Assembly: GCA_035772785.1 (NCBI GenBank)
Contig: JAOCPU010000086.1
Span: 19,407 to 83,406 of the forward strand
Length of the DNA: 64,000 bases
Source: Phlebiopsis flavidoalba
Taxonomy: Eukaryota > Basidiomycota > Agaricomycetes > Polyporales > Phanerochaetaceae
Reading direction: 5' to 3'
This document shows positions 1 to 12,383 of this stretch, piece by piece. A program made the position numbers and the translations under genes. Every line of letters begins with the position of its first letter. Positions within the stretch are counted from its first letter, which is position 1. The notes under the pieces were generated by a model. It ran no database searches and was not told the origin of the DNA. It saw only the letters and a list, made by a program, of their open reading frames with translations.

Positions 1-737
1 GCGCGTAGACTGACTCGTTGCTACCATCATTCACTGATTCATCGCCGTCGATATTTGCTTTATAGTGACCATAACCACACTGTGTACCCGAAGAGTTCGG
101 ACGCGATAACTCGGGTGTGTCGATAGGGGCGCCAGCAGCAGCCGATGGGTAGAATGTCTTGTAAATCTTTGCGCGAAGAGCTGATTCCATACGCTCTTGC
201 GAGGTACTATTGACAGGAGGGGCGGCGGGCTCAGGCTGAGCTGGCTGGTCTGGACCAGCTGGGTGTGTCGGCGGCACACTGGCCACGTTATCGTTGGGAT
301 CCCGCGCAGGCTCCCAGGTAGCTCGGTCAGCTTCCAAGTCGGCAACATGGCCTGCGTCATCGTCGTCGTCGACCTCGGGCAGCAGTAGCTGCAGCATCGT
401 AGGTTCGTTCATTCTCTTGTTGCGCTGGCTCATCCTCGTTCAAGTCAGATCCCGCTCCATCCTCTGCCATGCCCCAGCCCGGTAGGTCTTCATCGGCATA
501 GTCTTCTGGCGACCCAAAATAGTCACCTTGAAATGCGGTGGGCTCTTTGTCACCCCCATCCTCGCTTTCATCAACGTCCATCCAATCCGAGTCAGAGTCT
601 TCTTGTGAGCTCCTTTGGGGTTTCCGTCGTTGACGGCGCGGAGTGCGTGGACCATAGTATGCGTCCTTGCATGCTTGGTTGGTAGCACGCTCAACGTGAG
701 CGCGCGTAGTGCCGCCGCCGGCCTGGATAACTGACAT
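1..737 (-). CDS. acidic low-complexity protein, runs off left edge
   Basis: I do not recognise this protein. Read on the minus strand from the ATG at 737, the first 126 residues carry a basic patch (GPRTPRRQRRKPQ) followed by Asp/Glu/Ser-rich sequence with DSDSDWMDVDESEDGGD. The open frame then shifts near 357-360 and continues as a Pro/Ala-rich stretch (PTHPAGPDQPAQPEPAAPP) and SALRAKIYKTFYPSAAAGAP down to about position 31. The two open segments have the same compositional character, so I treat them as one gene with a frame break or intron around 360. It starts 214 bp from the divergently oriented gene at 952, so the two probably share a promoter region. Composition suggests a nuclear or regulatory protein, or the N-terminal part of a transposon-associated protein; neither is shown. 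No catalytic motif is visible and the C-terminus lies outside the window. Confidence 0.4.
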
Positions 738-951
738 GACAGCCTGCGCAAGTTACCATAATGAAGAGCTGGGGCCCGGGGGCGAGGAATGTGATGCGAG
801 CTTTAACGACGAGGGTGAGTGTCGAGGGACCAAAAGACTAGAGACTCTGGATCACTGACCTGGCTTATCTCAGCCGACATGTCCAGGCGCTCGTCAAAGT
901 TTTCGTCGCGCCTTCTTTCTCTTCACATCATCCTCTCACTGAGGGGAATCT

Positions 952-2739
952 GTGCTCGCAATGCCGAGACAGCCACGAAAGAAAAATTCGGCTGGCGATG
1001 TTCAAGATATCGGCGATGATCTCGCCGCCACCAAAGATGCGCGTACCGCCACCAAAGCTCAGAAAAAGAGGCAGGCGCAACTGGCCGAACAAGCTGAGGC
1101 TGAGCTTGTATCCAGTACAGTCCTTTACTCCGTTCACAAAACTCGGCTGAGTGTCATTGTTGCAGGTCTACCTCGTCGCTCGAAAGAAAAGGCTATGCAA
1201 GATAAAGGTTAGTCATCTTCTCGTTGTGGCCAGGGTAACCGCGCAGAGCCTACGCTCACGTCTTTACTTACAAGTCTGGATGGGGGATGAAACGACGGCT
1301 CGGACGACGAGGGCCAATGCAGTTGACGATGCCGATGGGGGAACACATAAGACGAGTGGCAAGGGGACCAACGAGTCAGCTAAGACCGTGACGAAGAAAG
1401 CGTCCGCAAAGAAAAAAAAAACCATAACGGTCAAGAGGGGGATGGTGAGTGTAACAGTATGCATTGGAGAATGTCGTCGTTAACGGCAAAATCTAGCTCG
1501 ACACGGCTCTAAAAAGGGTAACCAAGATGCAACCAAACAAAAGAAAGGTGCGTACTGTGGGTCCACCTTCCACATCAGGCCTGATATAATCGCACGCCTC
1601 TAGCCGCGCGGTCCTGTTCTAAACCGTGCATTGCTCGACAACGACGGAGTCAATTCCCCAGCCCCAGCTCCTCCCCTTCCGAGCAAGGAGTTGCTTGTTA
1701 AACCCAAGCGTACAGCCAAGGCTTCCAAGTCCAACGGCTCCGCAGGTACAACCTCCGACTCCAGGAAGACCCCCCATTTTGGGCAGCCACCGCGCCGTCA
1801 GCCGCGCCGCAACGAGGGAAGAAAAGGTCAACATCAAGTTCGGGAGACCTCTCTTCAAATGAGTGAGTTTCCTATATTCTCGTACCTTTCTTCTCTGACA
1901 TGTATCACAGATCTGCAAGCTCTGACTCGGAAGAGTCAGAGTTATCCTCTGTATCAGAATCCTCAGACGATGCGCCATCCGAAAGCAAGCCTGAGTGAAG
2001 ACAGGTGCCGATGATATCGACCTAGTTAGAAGTCGAGTCAACATGTTCTCGTGAATGATGAATGGAGACTTACCAGGAGACCTGTCAGGAAATGGAATCC
2101 ATGTTCCCCCCCCCCCAGTTGTTGGACCGGTAGAAAAAGGAGGCTGGGGGGTGACGAGACGAAGATGGCCCCCCGAAGTAGACAGTGAGACCGAAGAGCG
2201 CATTAGCGGGCCGATGGTCCAAGAGGGGGAAAACGAAGGAGGCGAGGGGCGACTAAAACTGTTCGTACTGGCAAGGTGAGTCATCCCATCTGCTTGTCAT
2301 CCCCCATTCTGCTTGCCCACAAAACCCATCGCACGGCCCAACATCTTACTCCACTCATGTGTGTAGCATTGTTTGCCACTATCCGAAATCGACGTACTCG
2401 GACAACGCTTCGGTTGAATCCGATGATGACGACACGCACAACTCACACTCAAAGACCCAAGGACGCCCAGCCGGTAGCCATCCGGTCATACCAGGAGCAG
2501 CGCCGCACAAAGGGTACTGCCGTTATCGTTGGACCAAAAGCCCTGACCCCTGACTCTAATGTACAGGTAAGTACATTACTGTTATACGTGATTGTATTAA
2601 TCCCTCCCCAGGTTTTCGGAGAAAAAAGGGTGAAATGGCACTGGCCTAAACGCAAGCGTAAGGACACCGAGTCCACGGTCGCAAATACGGCCTCCAAGAA
2701 ATTGAAGCAAAAACGTCTCGAAGAGGTTGTGTTGCCATG
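952..2739 (+). CDS. Lys/Ala-rich multi-exon protein of unknown function
   Basis: The ATG at 952 opens a highly basic protein beginning MPRQPRKKNSAGDVQD, with an Ala/Gln/Glu-rich helical run (QKKRQAQLAEQAEAEL). Short introns with good consensus follow: 1108-1165 (GTATCC...TTGCAG), 1208-1274 (GTTAGT...TACAAG), 1445-1496 (GTGAGT...ATCTAG) and 1548-1603 (GTGCGT...CTCTAG). Exons remain Lys/Ser/Thr-rich (ESAKTVTKKASAKKKKTITV), then carry acidic Ser/Asp blocks around 2400-2450 and end with KWHWPKRKRKDTESTVANTA near 2640-2700. The charge pattern resembles the disordered N-terminal regions of large basidiomycete gene families, but I could not identify a conserved domain after it. The stop at 2737-2739 may not be the real end, since charged coding-like sequence continues to about 3150. 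Exons after 1604 are approximate. Confidence 0.4.
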
Positions 2740-5700
2740 AACGTGTGGGAACGTGACCTCACGGTACATTGCGACGATCAATCGTGTGTTAGCGTCCCCG
2801 CATGCAAGAAGGTGCTCAAACACTGAGCCACCGGCTGCAGCTCATACGGAAGTTGAAGTCGAAGAAAAACACCAATGCCGTGGCTGCCGTTTGCCGCAGC
2901 CAATGCCGTTACCCACCAGCGGAGGCGAAGTCTGCCAGGGCCGCCCGTGCGCGCACCATGTTGGTGGAACAACGTGTCGCAAATCTCACCAGGTGGGAGA
3001 ACGAGAAACGACTACGCACCCTTCCACTCGATACATATACTAGCCTGTGAGAAGAACGTGAAGGTGCTCAACATCATCGACAGCCAGAGCGAGCATATCA
3101 GGCTCTTTGCTCTCGACCTCATCCAGCGGTTTCAATACTTTTTCTAGTATTGAAGGGGTACGTGATTCTTTTCAAAACAAAACTTCTTTCTCCACTGTTT
3201 GCCAGGTTTCTTCCCCATTGTACAACGTCTGATCAAAATGCACAGCATACCATCATTGTCTCGAGGCGGTTGCTACAGAGACCAAGGTCGGATCGGCACA
3301 TCATTGACCGCTATGCGGCAACAGGGACCACGCATATGGTTACCCATTCCAGTTTTGTTTTGCGAAGATGGTATGTATACCTAGTTTCTCTTTTGAATGA
3401 GTTTAGCACTGACTCCTAGCCGTCGTTTGGTAGGCTCGTGATTTGCGCACATGACACCCAATTTCATATTTTTATTTTGGCCGGAAACATGAGGACCACG
3501 AGCAGCCGAGAAACTCGTCATTATCCGAGTTTAGTATGGTATGCCCCGTCAAATCGAGACATCCGGTCCAGTCTCTCTCAACCGTATCACAACGCAATTA
3601 TAAAGCTCTATTGCACCAAGGAGCGTGTCGATTCAGCATAACGCAATATCTATGGCTACGTTCACATCTGGAATTCGAAAGTTCACCTTCAGTACGACCG
3701 GCGGGCGATGGTACCGTATATCGAGTTTTTCGCCCAAGTCCATTTCGTTGTCGGACTCCTCACTAAAAATTGTTGCACGTCTCTAGCCACGTGGTGATAG
3801 GAACCACGCCCTTTGACCGCACTATCTAAGATGATGCTTGGCGAGGTGCTTCATTTAGCCGAGCCGGAGACGCCACGCCACTTCACTAAGAAGACGTGTG
3901 CCGTTCTACTATCGCGGGGCAAAATCCGGATGAATTCTTAAGTCATCCGCCTACTACCTAGACCGCACGAGGGCTTGAGATCCCCAAGCCCATGCATGGC
4001 ATTGGTGTGTGCCGGGGTGGTGAGTGGTACATCTTTACCTATGCGCAGCGATGTGGGGCTTAACCAAGAATCATTACCGTGCTCAACAGATTTCCGAGGC
4101 TGCGATTTATCGTAACTGGTCTGATGGGACGGAACAAGCCAAGACGATGAACTCCAGCCTGCTCGAAGAAGAATACAACACATGCATGTTTGCCCACTGA
4201 ACGAGATGGCTAAACGACGCATCCTGTGCCGCAGCTACCACCAGCACATGCACAAACCTTTATATCCTTGCGAGGTGCGTGCTGTGATTCTATTGCCAAC
4301 GGGCCTTTGTTACTGATAAAATTGGTCTAGTGGGGCATGCCACGAGCGTTGAAGGCCGACCGTGAACAGAGTCGGGTTGCCGCGAAGTGCATCCGTTATG
4401 GGGTGGACTTGTGACACCACGATGATGCCGGTGGACAGCCTTGGCTCCCTTCAAGTTCAGAATTCGACTTCTGCAAGTCACGGCGCCGCTATATCCATAT
4501 GCCAGGTCGCGACAACCGCAGCCAGTGCCGGCGCAGTTGACGTCAATGCGGGCACAGTGGTTGTACCACGCTGGCGGGTTCGGGAGGTCTCGCAGGAGCT
4601 AGTAGAGTATGCTGGCTTCGCTCTATTCATTACTGTACATCTACGGTGCTATCTATCTATCAATAATGGGATGCTGCTACGTAACCGTATCTCGTTGCTG
4701 TGTCTGTGGATTAAGCGTGACCTGATGGATGACGCTAATCAGAGTTCTACCGCGCGCTAATGCTCAACTAATCGATCGAAATTAGGACGCGGTTAGTCGA
4801 ACGAGTAACTAGCTTCGCTAAATCCATCTACTTGACGCAAACGGGACTATTTTAGCTAAAAATTAGGACATTTCGCACTAATTTTGTGGGAGGTGGGATT
4901 TCCCTGATGACTGCCTGATTATCCGAACTCTACTTGTGGAATATAAATGATGAGCACCATCAACCATCCATTCTTGTACACGATTTGACATATCACGAGT
5001 TAACTGCATCATCACACAGAAGACTTGATCGCTATCCTTGCTTATCAGTTACGATTTATGAATAAATAAATCGTTTCCAATGCGTGTTTGGGTATTGGGG
5101 TTCTCTTCCTAACCCAAAAATTTCGTAGTAAGCGTGGGACGTGTGTGAATTTTGTTAGTCCCGTTCGATTCAAAATTGAGCGTCCCTTGGGCGTCTCGCC
5201 AACCTCTTAACCCTAAGGTTTTCCATATACAAGATATTTGAAATCAAAACTTTCTGATTTTCTGACATATTGTCGTACATGTGTCTGGCCTCTGAATCTT
5301 GCTACTAACTATGGCAGACCCCTGGAACTACGTACCCCCGACAAGCGTCAAGTACGGTTACGCTAGCAGCGCGAACAAAAACACGATGTTTTCAACATCC
5401 TGGCAGCTCACAACAAACTTCCGATGAACTTTCGTTCCAGGCATTAGCGCCCGTTCTGGCTGTCAACCGCCACCTTACCTTGCAAAGGACATACTCGTTC
5501 ATCATTAGCAGGTACTTAATGATGTCTGAAAATATTCTCGAAGTCACAGAATGTATTCTTTAACCTCTGTGTTCCCTCTGTTACATCCTAATTGAGACTT
5601 CAATGTATTCCCATGTTTCCACGCATTCTTGCTATCTGGTCTGTTTCTGGCGTTCTTCTCCGTCGCGCGCCACACGACGGTTTTGAAATTGCTTCGCCGC

Positions 5701-5750
5701 TTTCAGGCAGTACAGGGCCATCATGGGTTGAAATCCGATGATTCTTCGTT
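2740..5750. other. no recognised gene; possible decayed 3' part of the preceding gene
   Basis: 2740-3800 has coding-like plus-strand segments (for example QSEHIRLFALDLIQRFQY at about 3090-3145) with plausible short introns, but no identifiable domain. From 3900 to 5750 I see nothing convincing: short open frames on both strands, and AT-richer sequence after 4750. The word AAATTAGGAC occurs at about 4780 and 4861. Confidence 0.3.
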
Positions 5751-8407
5751 ATGAACTCCCTCTTTTTCTATTTCTCTATTTCACCTCATTCACAAGTTCT
5801 TGGTGTTGGTTGTTTTTCTAAAATCAATACATGTACTGTCTTTTTTTATACATCCGTAATATACATTTTGCAGTCCTTGTCATGCTGCTTTTGTTCTGCA
5901 TCGCAGCCGTTAGTGTCGCACTGGCCGTTCTCGTCACGGTAACGGGTAGTCCTCGTCACGTTGTGTTTGTCCACGTCGCAGCCATTTATTGTCGTGGCCA
6001 TCTTCATCGCGGCAGTCCCCTTGTCGCAGGCCGTCCACGTCCACGTGTGGGGTTCGGCCTCATCGCGGCCATCCTAGTCATGTTTTTTGTCCTCGTCGCG
6101 GCCGGGGCGGGAGTCTGGACACGACGACGCCGTCAGTTCTTAGTAGACGAGAAGGCGGGGTAACGACTTACATGAGGAAAACGGCGGCCCGCTGACGAAC
6201 GCATGCCGTCTTCGTGGGGTGGGGGTTGCGTCGCGGCTAAGTGCCGTCGAGCCGGCCTGGCAGTTGAGACACTGCGATAGACACACACTCGTCAGCATTC
6301 ACGAGAGCGACGGTTTCAGTGGTGGTTGCTGAGTACTCACCTAGGTGGTCGCCCTCTGTGGCCCGTGCTGAGATGTAGCGGGCGCGGCACGGCGACGGCG
6401 GCGTCAACTCAGTGCTTGTGCGCGCAACTGAACAGCGTCGTCGCGGTCAGTGTTATGAGTTTCGCCCGATTCCGAGGATGGGCGTGTTGCGATGATTCTT
6501 GGACGTCTGCCGCCGGAAGCACTAAGAATACCATAATGCTGGCCTCAGCTCGTTGGGTGGTGGGTGCGTTGGATGGTGAGGTGAACACATCCGGGCAGGC
6601 TAGTTTGCTTGCTTCATTGGCGGCTCAAGTACACTAAGAATCAGGCCTGTTAGCATCGAAGAAGGGAAGTAGGCAAGCTACGGCTTACCTTGTGCGTCGC
6701 GGTTGGTCGCCGAGACCGAGTGTGAGTATCTCCGCCCACGTTCGGCGCGCTGGCGCATTGCTGGCGTCCCAGCGTTATTGAATGCTTGCGCGCGCACGTG
6801 CTCGAGGCCGTCTTCGATGGCGTTTGCCGGGCGTGTGTGTCGCGCGGTCGGCCGGAAAGCACCGCGGTTGTCTAGCGGGGTCACACGTCGCGCGAGTTTG
6901 GTATTCGTGGGCCTTATCCGAGCGAGGGCGGCCGATTCGTCTGCTGGCGTTCGCGGGTCCGCCGTCCGTTGTGCCGTGGGTGTTCAGACGCGAGAGCGAC
7001 GTGAGCTATCGCGCCGCTTGGTGTTTGCTGCTGTCGCCATCGTCATCGGTGGTGCCGCGCTCGGCCGGTCTTCAAGTCTTGCAATACGCCGCTCGATGTA
7101 GTCGCCGCCGTCGTGTGGGTCGTCCCTGCTCGCTTTGGTGGATGTGTGCCGGACTTCGACGGCAGTGATGCTCAGATACGAGGGCGGGCTGAGCTCATCA
7201 TGGTGCCCGTCGTACTCACTGCCGCCGACATGTTACTCTTCAACTTGCCCGGCGTGCCCTGTGATCTTCCGACACGCCGGGGCTTTGCAGTCGACGACGG
7301 CAGTGAAGCTCAAGGCGCGAGGACGGGCTGAGCAATATTTGTTGCCCGCCGTAGTCACACTGCCGCCGTCGTCGTCTTTGCCATCGTGCGCGCGCCGTTC
7401 TCGTTGCTGTCGTCGGCTGGATGCACGACCAAGCGGCGGTTAGTGGCGCGTTGACGCATCTGGAGGTATTCAAATGGTAAATGACCCATCTTCGCTCCCA
7501 GGTGTCTTTTCGGTGTGCGTTTTCTGCACATGGGAGGGGGGCCTGCGCGAACGGAGAATAGTAGAGGAGCAGTAGAGGGGACGCACCGTAGCTGGCGAGC
7601 TCGCGAGCTCGCGGCGGCAGTGGGGGGACATGGGATGGGTACATCACTTACCTTTTCCGAGAGTACGCGCGCTCTTGGAGGGCATGTGCGTCGCGGAGCT
7701 GAGGGCGGCGGTCGCGCGAGTTCAGTTTTGGTGCGTGCGCGGGAGAACCAGCGACGCACCTAGTACCAACGAGCTCTCATGCTCGTTTGTATCCACCTGA
7801 AGCTGGGAAGTGTGCCATGCACGCCTCCCCAGCCTCCTACGATCTTCTCTGACTGTCGATATCGCCAGCTTGAAGGGATACGGCCGTTGAGGGTGAGGTC
7901 GTTAGTGTGCGCATTGAACGGCAATGGGCGGCGAAGGTAACAAAAGAGCTGAAAGGGAAGGGCAGGCAGAGGCTCAGAAGACTCCAGAGAATGTCCCCGC
8001 GTGAAGACAGGGCGGCAGGAGCCGCCGTTCTCGTGAACGACGGCGGAGGATGGGAGTGCGAGCAGAAGAGTTGCGGGCGCTCCGGACTTGGAACTCGACG
8101 AGCGGCAAGCGCCGGGGTTTCTCCGAGGCTGCTCGCTCGCTCGCGCGAACGCTGCCTTGGTGAAGCTCGCTATCACTGCACTTCAGGCCTCGGCCGCGTG
8201 GCAGCTCTTCATACGCCCACGCCACTGAGCCTCTCGACGATATGCCGCGAGCGTGCGCGCCCTCGGCGGTGCTCTTGCCATGACTCAATGGACCCCAAGG
8301 AGGAGGCGGAGGACATCGACCTCCTCGGCAGCGGCGGCTCTGGCGCGGAGCCGTTCGCAGGGCGCCGCACGCGTCACGGCATCGTACTCGTCGGAATTGA
8401 CGTGTCG
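5751..8407. other. GC-rich degenerate repeat region, no supported gene
   Basis: This stretch is much richer in CG dinucleotides and CGTCG words than its surroundings. From 5880 to 6110 the sequence is a degenerate array built on GTCGCGGCC-like units, and similar words recur to 7450. Long open frames exist on both strands, but they are expected in GC-rich repeats, overlap each other and show no conserved protein character. A perfect 18-bp palindrome (GCGAGCTCGCGAGCTCGC) lies at 7595-7612. I annotate no gene here. Confidence 0.4.
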
Positions 8408-8662
8408 GCGCGCGCACGAGCCGAGCGCAGCTCGGGCGAGGAGCTGCGCGCCCAGTAGAATACTTGGTGTGAGTAGATATTATTTACTGTAATTTAAATA
8501 TTCTAGTTCACATAAACTATCTTGCGATCTGATTAATGATTACTTAGGCTCACTGGCGCGTCCCCGTTCACGTATCCAGCGCGCGCACGAGCCGAGCTCA
8601 GCTCGGCGATGGAGCGCGCCCAATAGAGCACCGTCTACCGGATACTGCAAGTATCTACTGTA
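8408..8662. repeat. imperfect direct repeat pair
   Basis: Two related segments lie about 173 bp apart, starting near 8408 and 8581. Both begin with GCGCGCACGAGCCGAGC, followed by CAGCTCGG, a GGAG(C/.)GCGC block, CCCA(G/A)TAGA, and an AGTA(GA)T...TACTGTAA tail. No gene is supported inside. They could be remnants of a small non-autonomous element or a tandem duplication. Confidence 0.5.
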
Positions 8663-9259
8663 AGTCACAAAAGGTTATTCATAAATCGGTCGAGCCAGAA
8701 ATGGCCCATATCCGCTAGTCTCCCCGAAGATTTTTGTATTCAGACTCGTGCTACCCGCTTCCAAATGCGCCGCAAAACTCGCCATCATCTTGGTGCCGCA
8801 AGCTCAAGCATCAAATAATGATTCATATAAGCTCTACTTCATTGAGAGGGGTGCAGCTGGCTACTTTGATATAACACGGAATAATTACAGAGTTGGGAGC
8901 GCTCAGAGTGAAGTGGTGATGCTAGATTGTTGACGCGATGGCTATGTGCCACAAGAGACGAGTATCGGAGGGCCCAAATCTCCTACGATACCAATCTAGT
9001 ATCGGGGCTCGAAGAGCCTGCGGAAAGTGCTGCTGTCGCTTCATCTGATAGTATCTGTCCATCCTCTCTTGCTCCCGGCGCTCCACTTCGGGGCCCTCGA
9101 GATGAACCCGATACCTAGGTTTGAAGTTGGGTACGGATCCTGGTCCGGCCAGAGCGGGCCTAGAAATCTCAGCTGTAAAAGTTCCCGAAGCGCCGTACGT
9201 TGTAGCCGTCTAGCCCTTCCGTGAATGCGAGCCGTACAAACCTTTTGAGCTTGCTCCAA
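8663..9259. other. no supported gene
   Basis: AT-richer sequence from 8663 to about 8930, then the region downstream of the F-box gene. Minus-strand open frames at 9041-9259 could be a further exon of the F-box gene but show no clear leucine-rich repeat pattern. Confidence 0.3.
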
Positions 9260-10255
9260 TTTGGCCTGCGCCTAAATTCAGCACGCGGTATTATGCAGGG
9301 GCCATAGAAGGAGACGTACAGGAATGTGTAGCTTCAGCTCACACGGGTGTTCGATCTCGATTGTGATGGCAGCCCGCGGAACCATGCTGAGGTCGAAGAT
9401 GGGCTTGTTTGATTGAAGGCAAAGAGTACATGTTGTACCGAGCGGAGATATCTTGCAAAGTCGCACTTGTCGGTGCGAACGGAGATGGATGACCAAATTG
9501 GGAATCGTACTTCAGAGTAATCTGCTCAGGATCGAAGAGCTGAGAGCAGTGTTGAGCGCTGAGTAAAGCCAAGATGGCGGGCGACGTACCTCCATAAAGT
9601 TTCTTTCACGGGGCTTGCGCCACTCGATACAGAGTCTCTTTACGGTTGGCATCGGGGACGGGGCATCCAAGGGGGGACGAAGGCCCTCTATGTTGACTAC
9701 GCTGAGGTTATGCTCCCGCAAAGCTTCCCAGATTGGCTTAGGAAGAGGGGAAACGTTACCCGCCGCATTTGAGGGTGATGCTCTTGAGGCGAGTGGCGCG
9801 ACTGATAGCTTCAACGAGAAGAGGCACAATGACAACGGAGAACGACTCTGCCTTTGTTGTCTCCACGGGAGGTAATGGTGAGCATTCGCGTGCAGTGGGA
9901 TCGATCAGCGAAGTGCTTGATGCGTTTCGCGAACAGATTCCTCATTCCAGGCGTCGAACCCGACCTTTTCGTCGCGCTCAGTGAGCTTGGGAGAGTGCAT
10001 GTAGTTCCGAGGTGTCCGCAGCGTAAGGTGATAGTCTTGAAAAATATAATGACCGCATATTTCGTTTAGGTCTCTACAGACGAGCGAGAGGGGCCAGAGA
10101 TCTTTGTTGGAGATAACCCGTCCTCCTTCGCGGCCGTACTTGAGCGTTTGTCCCCTCAAGCTCGACATACGCGGCAGTAATCGCTTCCAAGACGTCATAT
10201 GGTAACCTTGGGGTTTCTGAAGGCATAGGATATATTGAACGTAAATACGCCTACG
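9260..10255 (-). CDS. F-box domain protein (frame broken)
   Basis: On the minus strand the segment PYDVLEAITAAYVELEGTN (about 10200-10145) followed in another frame by WPLSLVCRDLNEICGHYIFQ (about 10095-10040) gives the LPxDVLxxI ... LSLVCR arrangement of fungal F-box proteins. Sequence continues with DYHLTLRTPRNYMHSPKL, then, after a break or intron near 9900-9840, LPKPIWEALREHNLSVVNIEGL and PMPTVKRLCIEWRKPRERNF (9760-9600), which look like leucine-rich repeat-type regions found after fungal F-boxes. Such proteins are expected to be substrate receptors of SCF ubiquitin ligases in cytoplasm or nucleus; that role is known for the family and not shown here. The start is uncertain, because the residues just before PYDVLEAI are in a different frame from the nearest ATG. 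At least two frame breaks are needed. Confidence 0.55.
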
Positions 10256-11384
10256 AGAGCGAGGTGAGAAAATGGACAAGGTCCAGCTGTAGGGTGGTTT
10301 TACACACCTGGGGAGAACTTATGGTGAATTTGACAGCGAGCGCTGTTGTTGCGAGGAGACCTGGTCAGTGATCGTGGGTGATAGAGAGCAGAAGCTTGAG
10401 CTGTAGTGGGCAAGAACTGCTTTTTAAGCCCTCCAGAATCTAGTAGTGAGTGGCAGTGGCACAGTCCCATCGCATCTATGCACGTGTATACACGTGTCTA
10501 TGAACTCGGTGAAGATACTAGAGAAAGGTTTCTTTAAGATCGCAGTAGGACCAATTCATCATTACTCCAGTTGACATACCGATGCAGCGGCCCCGGGCAT
10601 AATTGAAAAATATCCTTGTGGCTGGTGGCGGGCATCGAGGAAACGGAATACTGCGCCAGAATGAGACCGGACGAAAACACATGTTTCTTCCTCCGTTGAT
10701 TTGTTACTTTGAGTTGAGAGAGGTGAGATATATGAATCTTATTGCTATCCGGCAGCCTTTGGAGTAGGTGGGGTCGTCGTCGAGAACTGTGCTACATACC
10801 CTGCTCGTGCTGGTCTCGGAGCCAACCATTTAGAATGTGAGTTCGTCGACTTTTTAAATTTCTGTAATTGAGCGCGCGCGCTGATTGCCCGAGCTACTAC
10901 CTTGGGGTTTTATCAGGTTAAGTAACCCCTTTAAGCAGCATTGATTACCCTCGCTCAAATATTCAAATGTTCGCCAAACCACATGTTATATCGCTCGAAG
11001 TATCGAAACGTTGGGGCAAGCGTATGATATTGTGATAAAACCGAAGATAGCCATCACACATCGTCGTTTCGAAACACCTATTCACAGACTGTGACAATTT
11101 GATTTCATGTATTTGTTTACAAACGTAGTATTTCGGAGAACATACAGCCAGTCGTCGCCGTGTACAGTGAATTGGACCTTCGGGTAAAAAAACGTCAGAC
11201 AAACTGAATGATGGTAAAAAAAGAGTGAACCGCTTACATCAAATGTTCGACACGGGTCGCCTTGGTTTGCGGGTTCTGCGCGTGATTGTCGAATGGAATG
11301 GCCGAGGACGCTAGAGGTTGCGGTTAGGTAAGTCGTGTCAAGGCCATGTGAGACTCACGGAAGAACTACACGCAAAAACATGAG
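10256..11384. other. intergenic, no supported gene
   Basis: Upstream of the F-box gene the sequence has no long open frame of conserved character. A palindromic-looking pair CACGTGTATACACGTG lies at about 10481-10496. A short minus-strand open frame at 10963-11202 has no recognisable features. Confidence 0.35.
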
Positions 11385-12383
11385 TTAATTGGCTGAGACA
11401 ATGTAAGCTTTAGAGCCACTCACGACGCCGAGCAGTCGTTTTGTTTTGTTCTTGTGGAACAAAACGCGGTCTTCGTTATAGTCGGTCTCCACATTGTCCC
11501 AGGAATCGACCTCAGAGAGCTTGTTGAAGACAAAGTTACCGTTTACGTCTGTTGAGTAGGCCAATGTAAGACATGTGTGACTGCCAACTGTGGACACAAA
11601 GACGCACTGTGCACGCGTGGAGTAGTGTCTCCGGTGACCTGCCACACAACCTTCTTGCCGATGGGAGTTAGTGTCAGAGTTGCTGTCTCCACCTTGGTCT
11701 GCTTGTAGAGATGCCCAAAGCTTGTAGCGACTTGATGGTCCACCCACTTGTGCCTTCACCCTCCTTCACGTAACGACTGAGCTGGAGTCTCGGTAACTCC
11801 CATTCTATAATTTGTATCAGCTGGTGACGTTTAACTGTCCTCACTTGCACTTACGGGTGTCCCTCGTGATAAACTGAATCAGAACGATCAGCTTTGGAAC
11901 TGTGAAGGTATGAGTGAAGCTTACACTGGCATAGCGAACGTGTTGTGGTTCTCAGGACTGAAGACAAATCGACCCTGATAGTGGGAGGCTTTTGATAGTT
12001 TCCGTGTAACCTTGTGTACGGAGTATCTCCAGAGACATTGAAGTCGGAACGCAGCGTCGTAGAAACAAAAGACCCTCGGGATCTATACCGTGTGTGCAGT
12101 TTCAGCTCCCGCGTTGTGGGTAGGACTGTAGAACCAGACACACCGTGACCAAACTCGACGTTGTCAATGAATTCTTTGGCAATGAAGCCAGCTTCGAGAC
12201 GCAGGCCTGTCTTGCTGCCGTCGCCCCAGTAAAAGAGAGCGTAGGCACACCGCTGCTAGTGGTGTAAGTGTCGCTGAGGCTGTCGATCTGCTTGCCAAAG
12301 GAGTCGGTTGTGGTGTACATAGTGAGGATGTGCGAAGCAAGAGTAGGCTGGGGGCTGTAAGAACAATATGCTTGAGTTCTCAT
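11385..12383 (-). CDS. uncharacterised protein with small introns
   Basis: I do not recognise the family. Minus-strand open segments follow one another with short gaps that fit introns or frame breaks: SHILTMYTTTDSFGKQIDSL (about 12330-12270) with SGVPTLSFTGATAAR; STVLPTTRELKLHTRYRSRG (about 12130-12070); RLHGNYQKPPTIRVDLSSVL (about 12020-11960); VGGPSSRYKLWASLQ (about 11745); and TLAYSTDVNGNFVFNKLSEV (about 11570-11510), ending near the open-frame stop at 11385. The composition is Ser/Thr-rich with beta-strand-like alternation and no transmembrane segment or catalytic motif that I can name. Consistent strand and character across about 1 kb make a real gene likely; the product is unknown. Confidence 0.45.
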
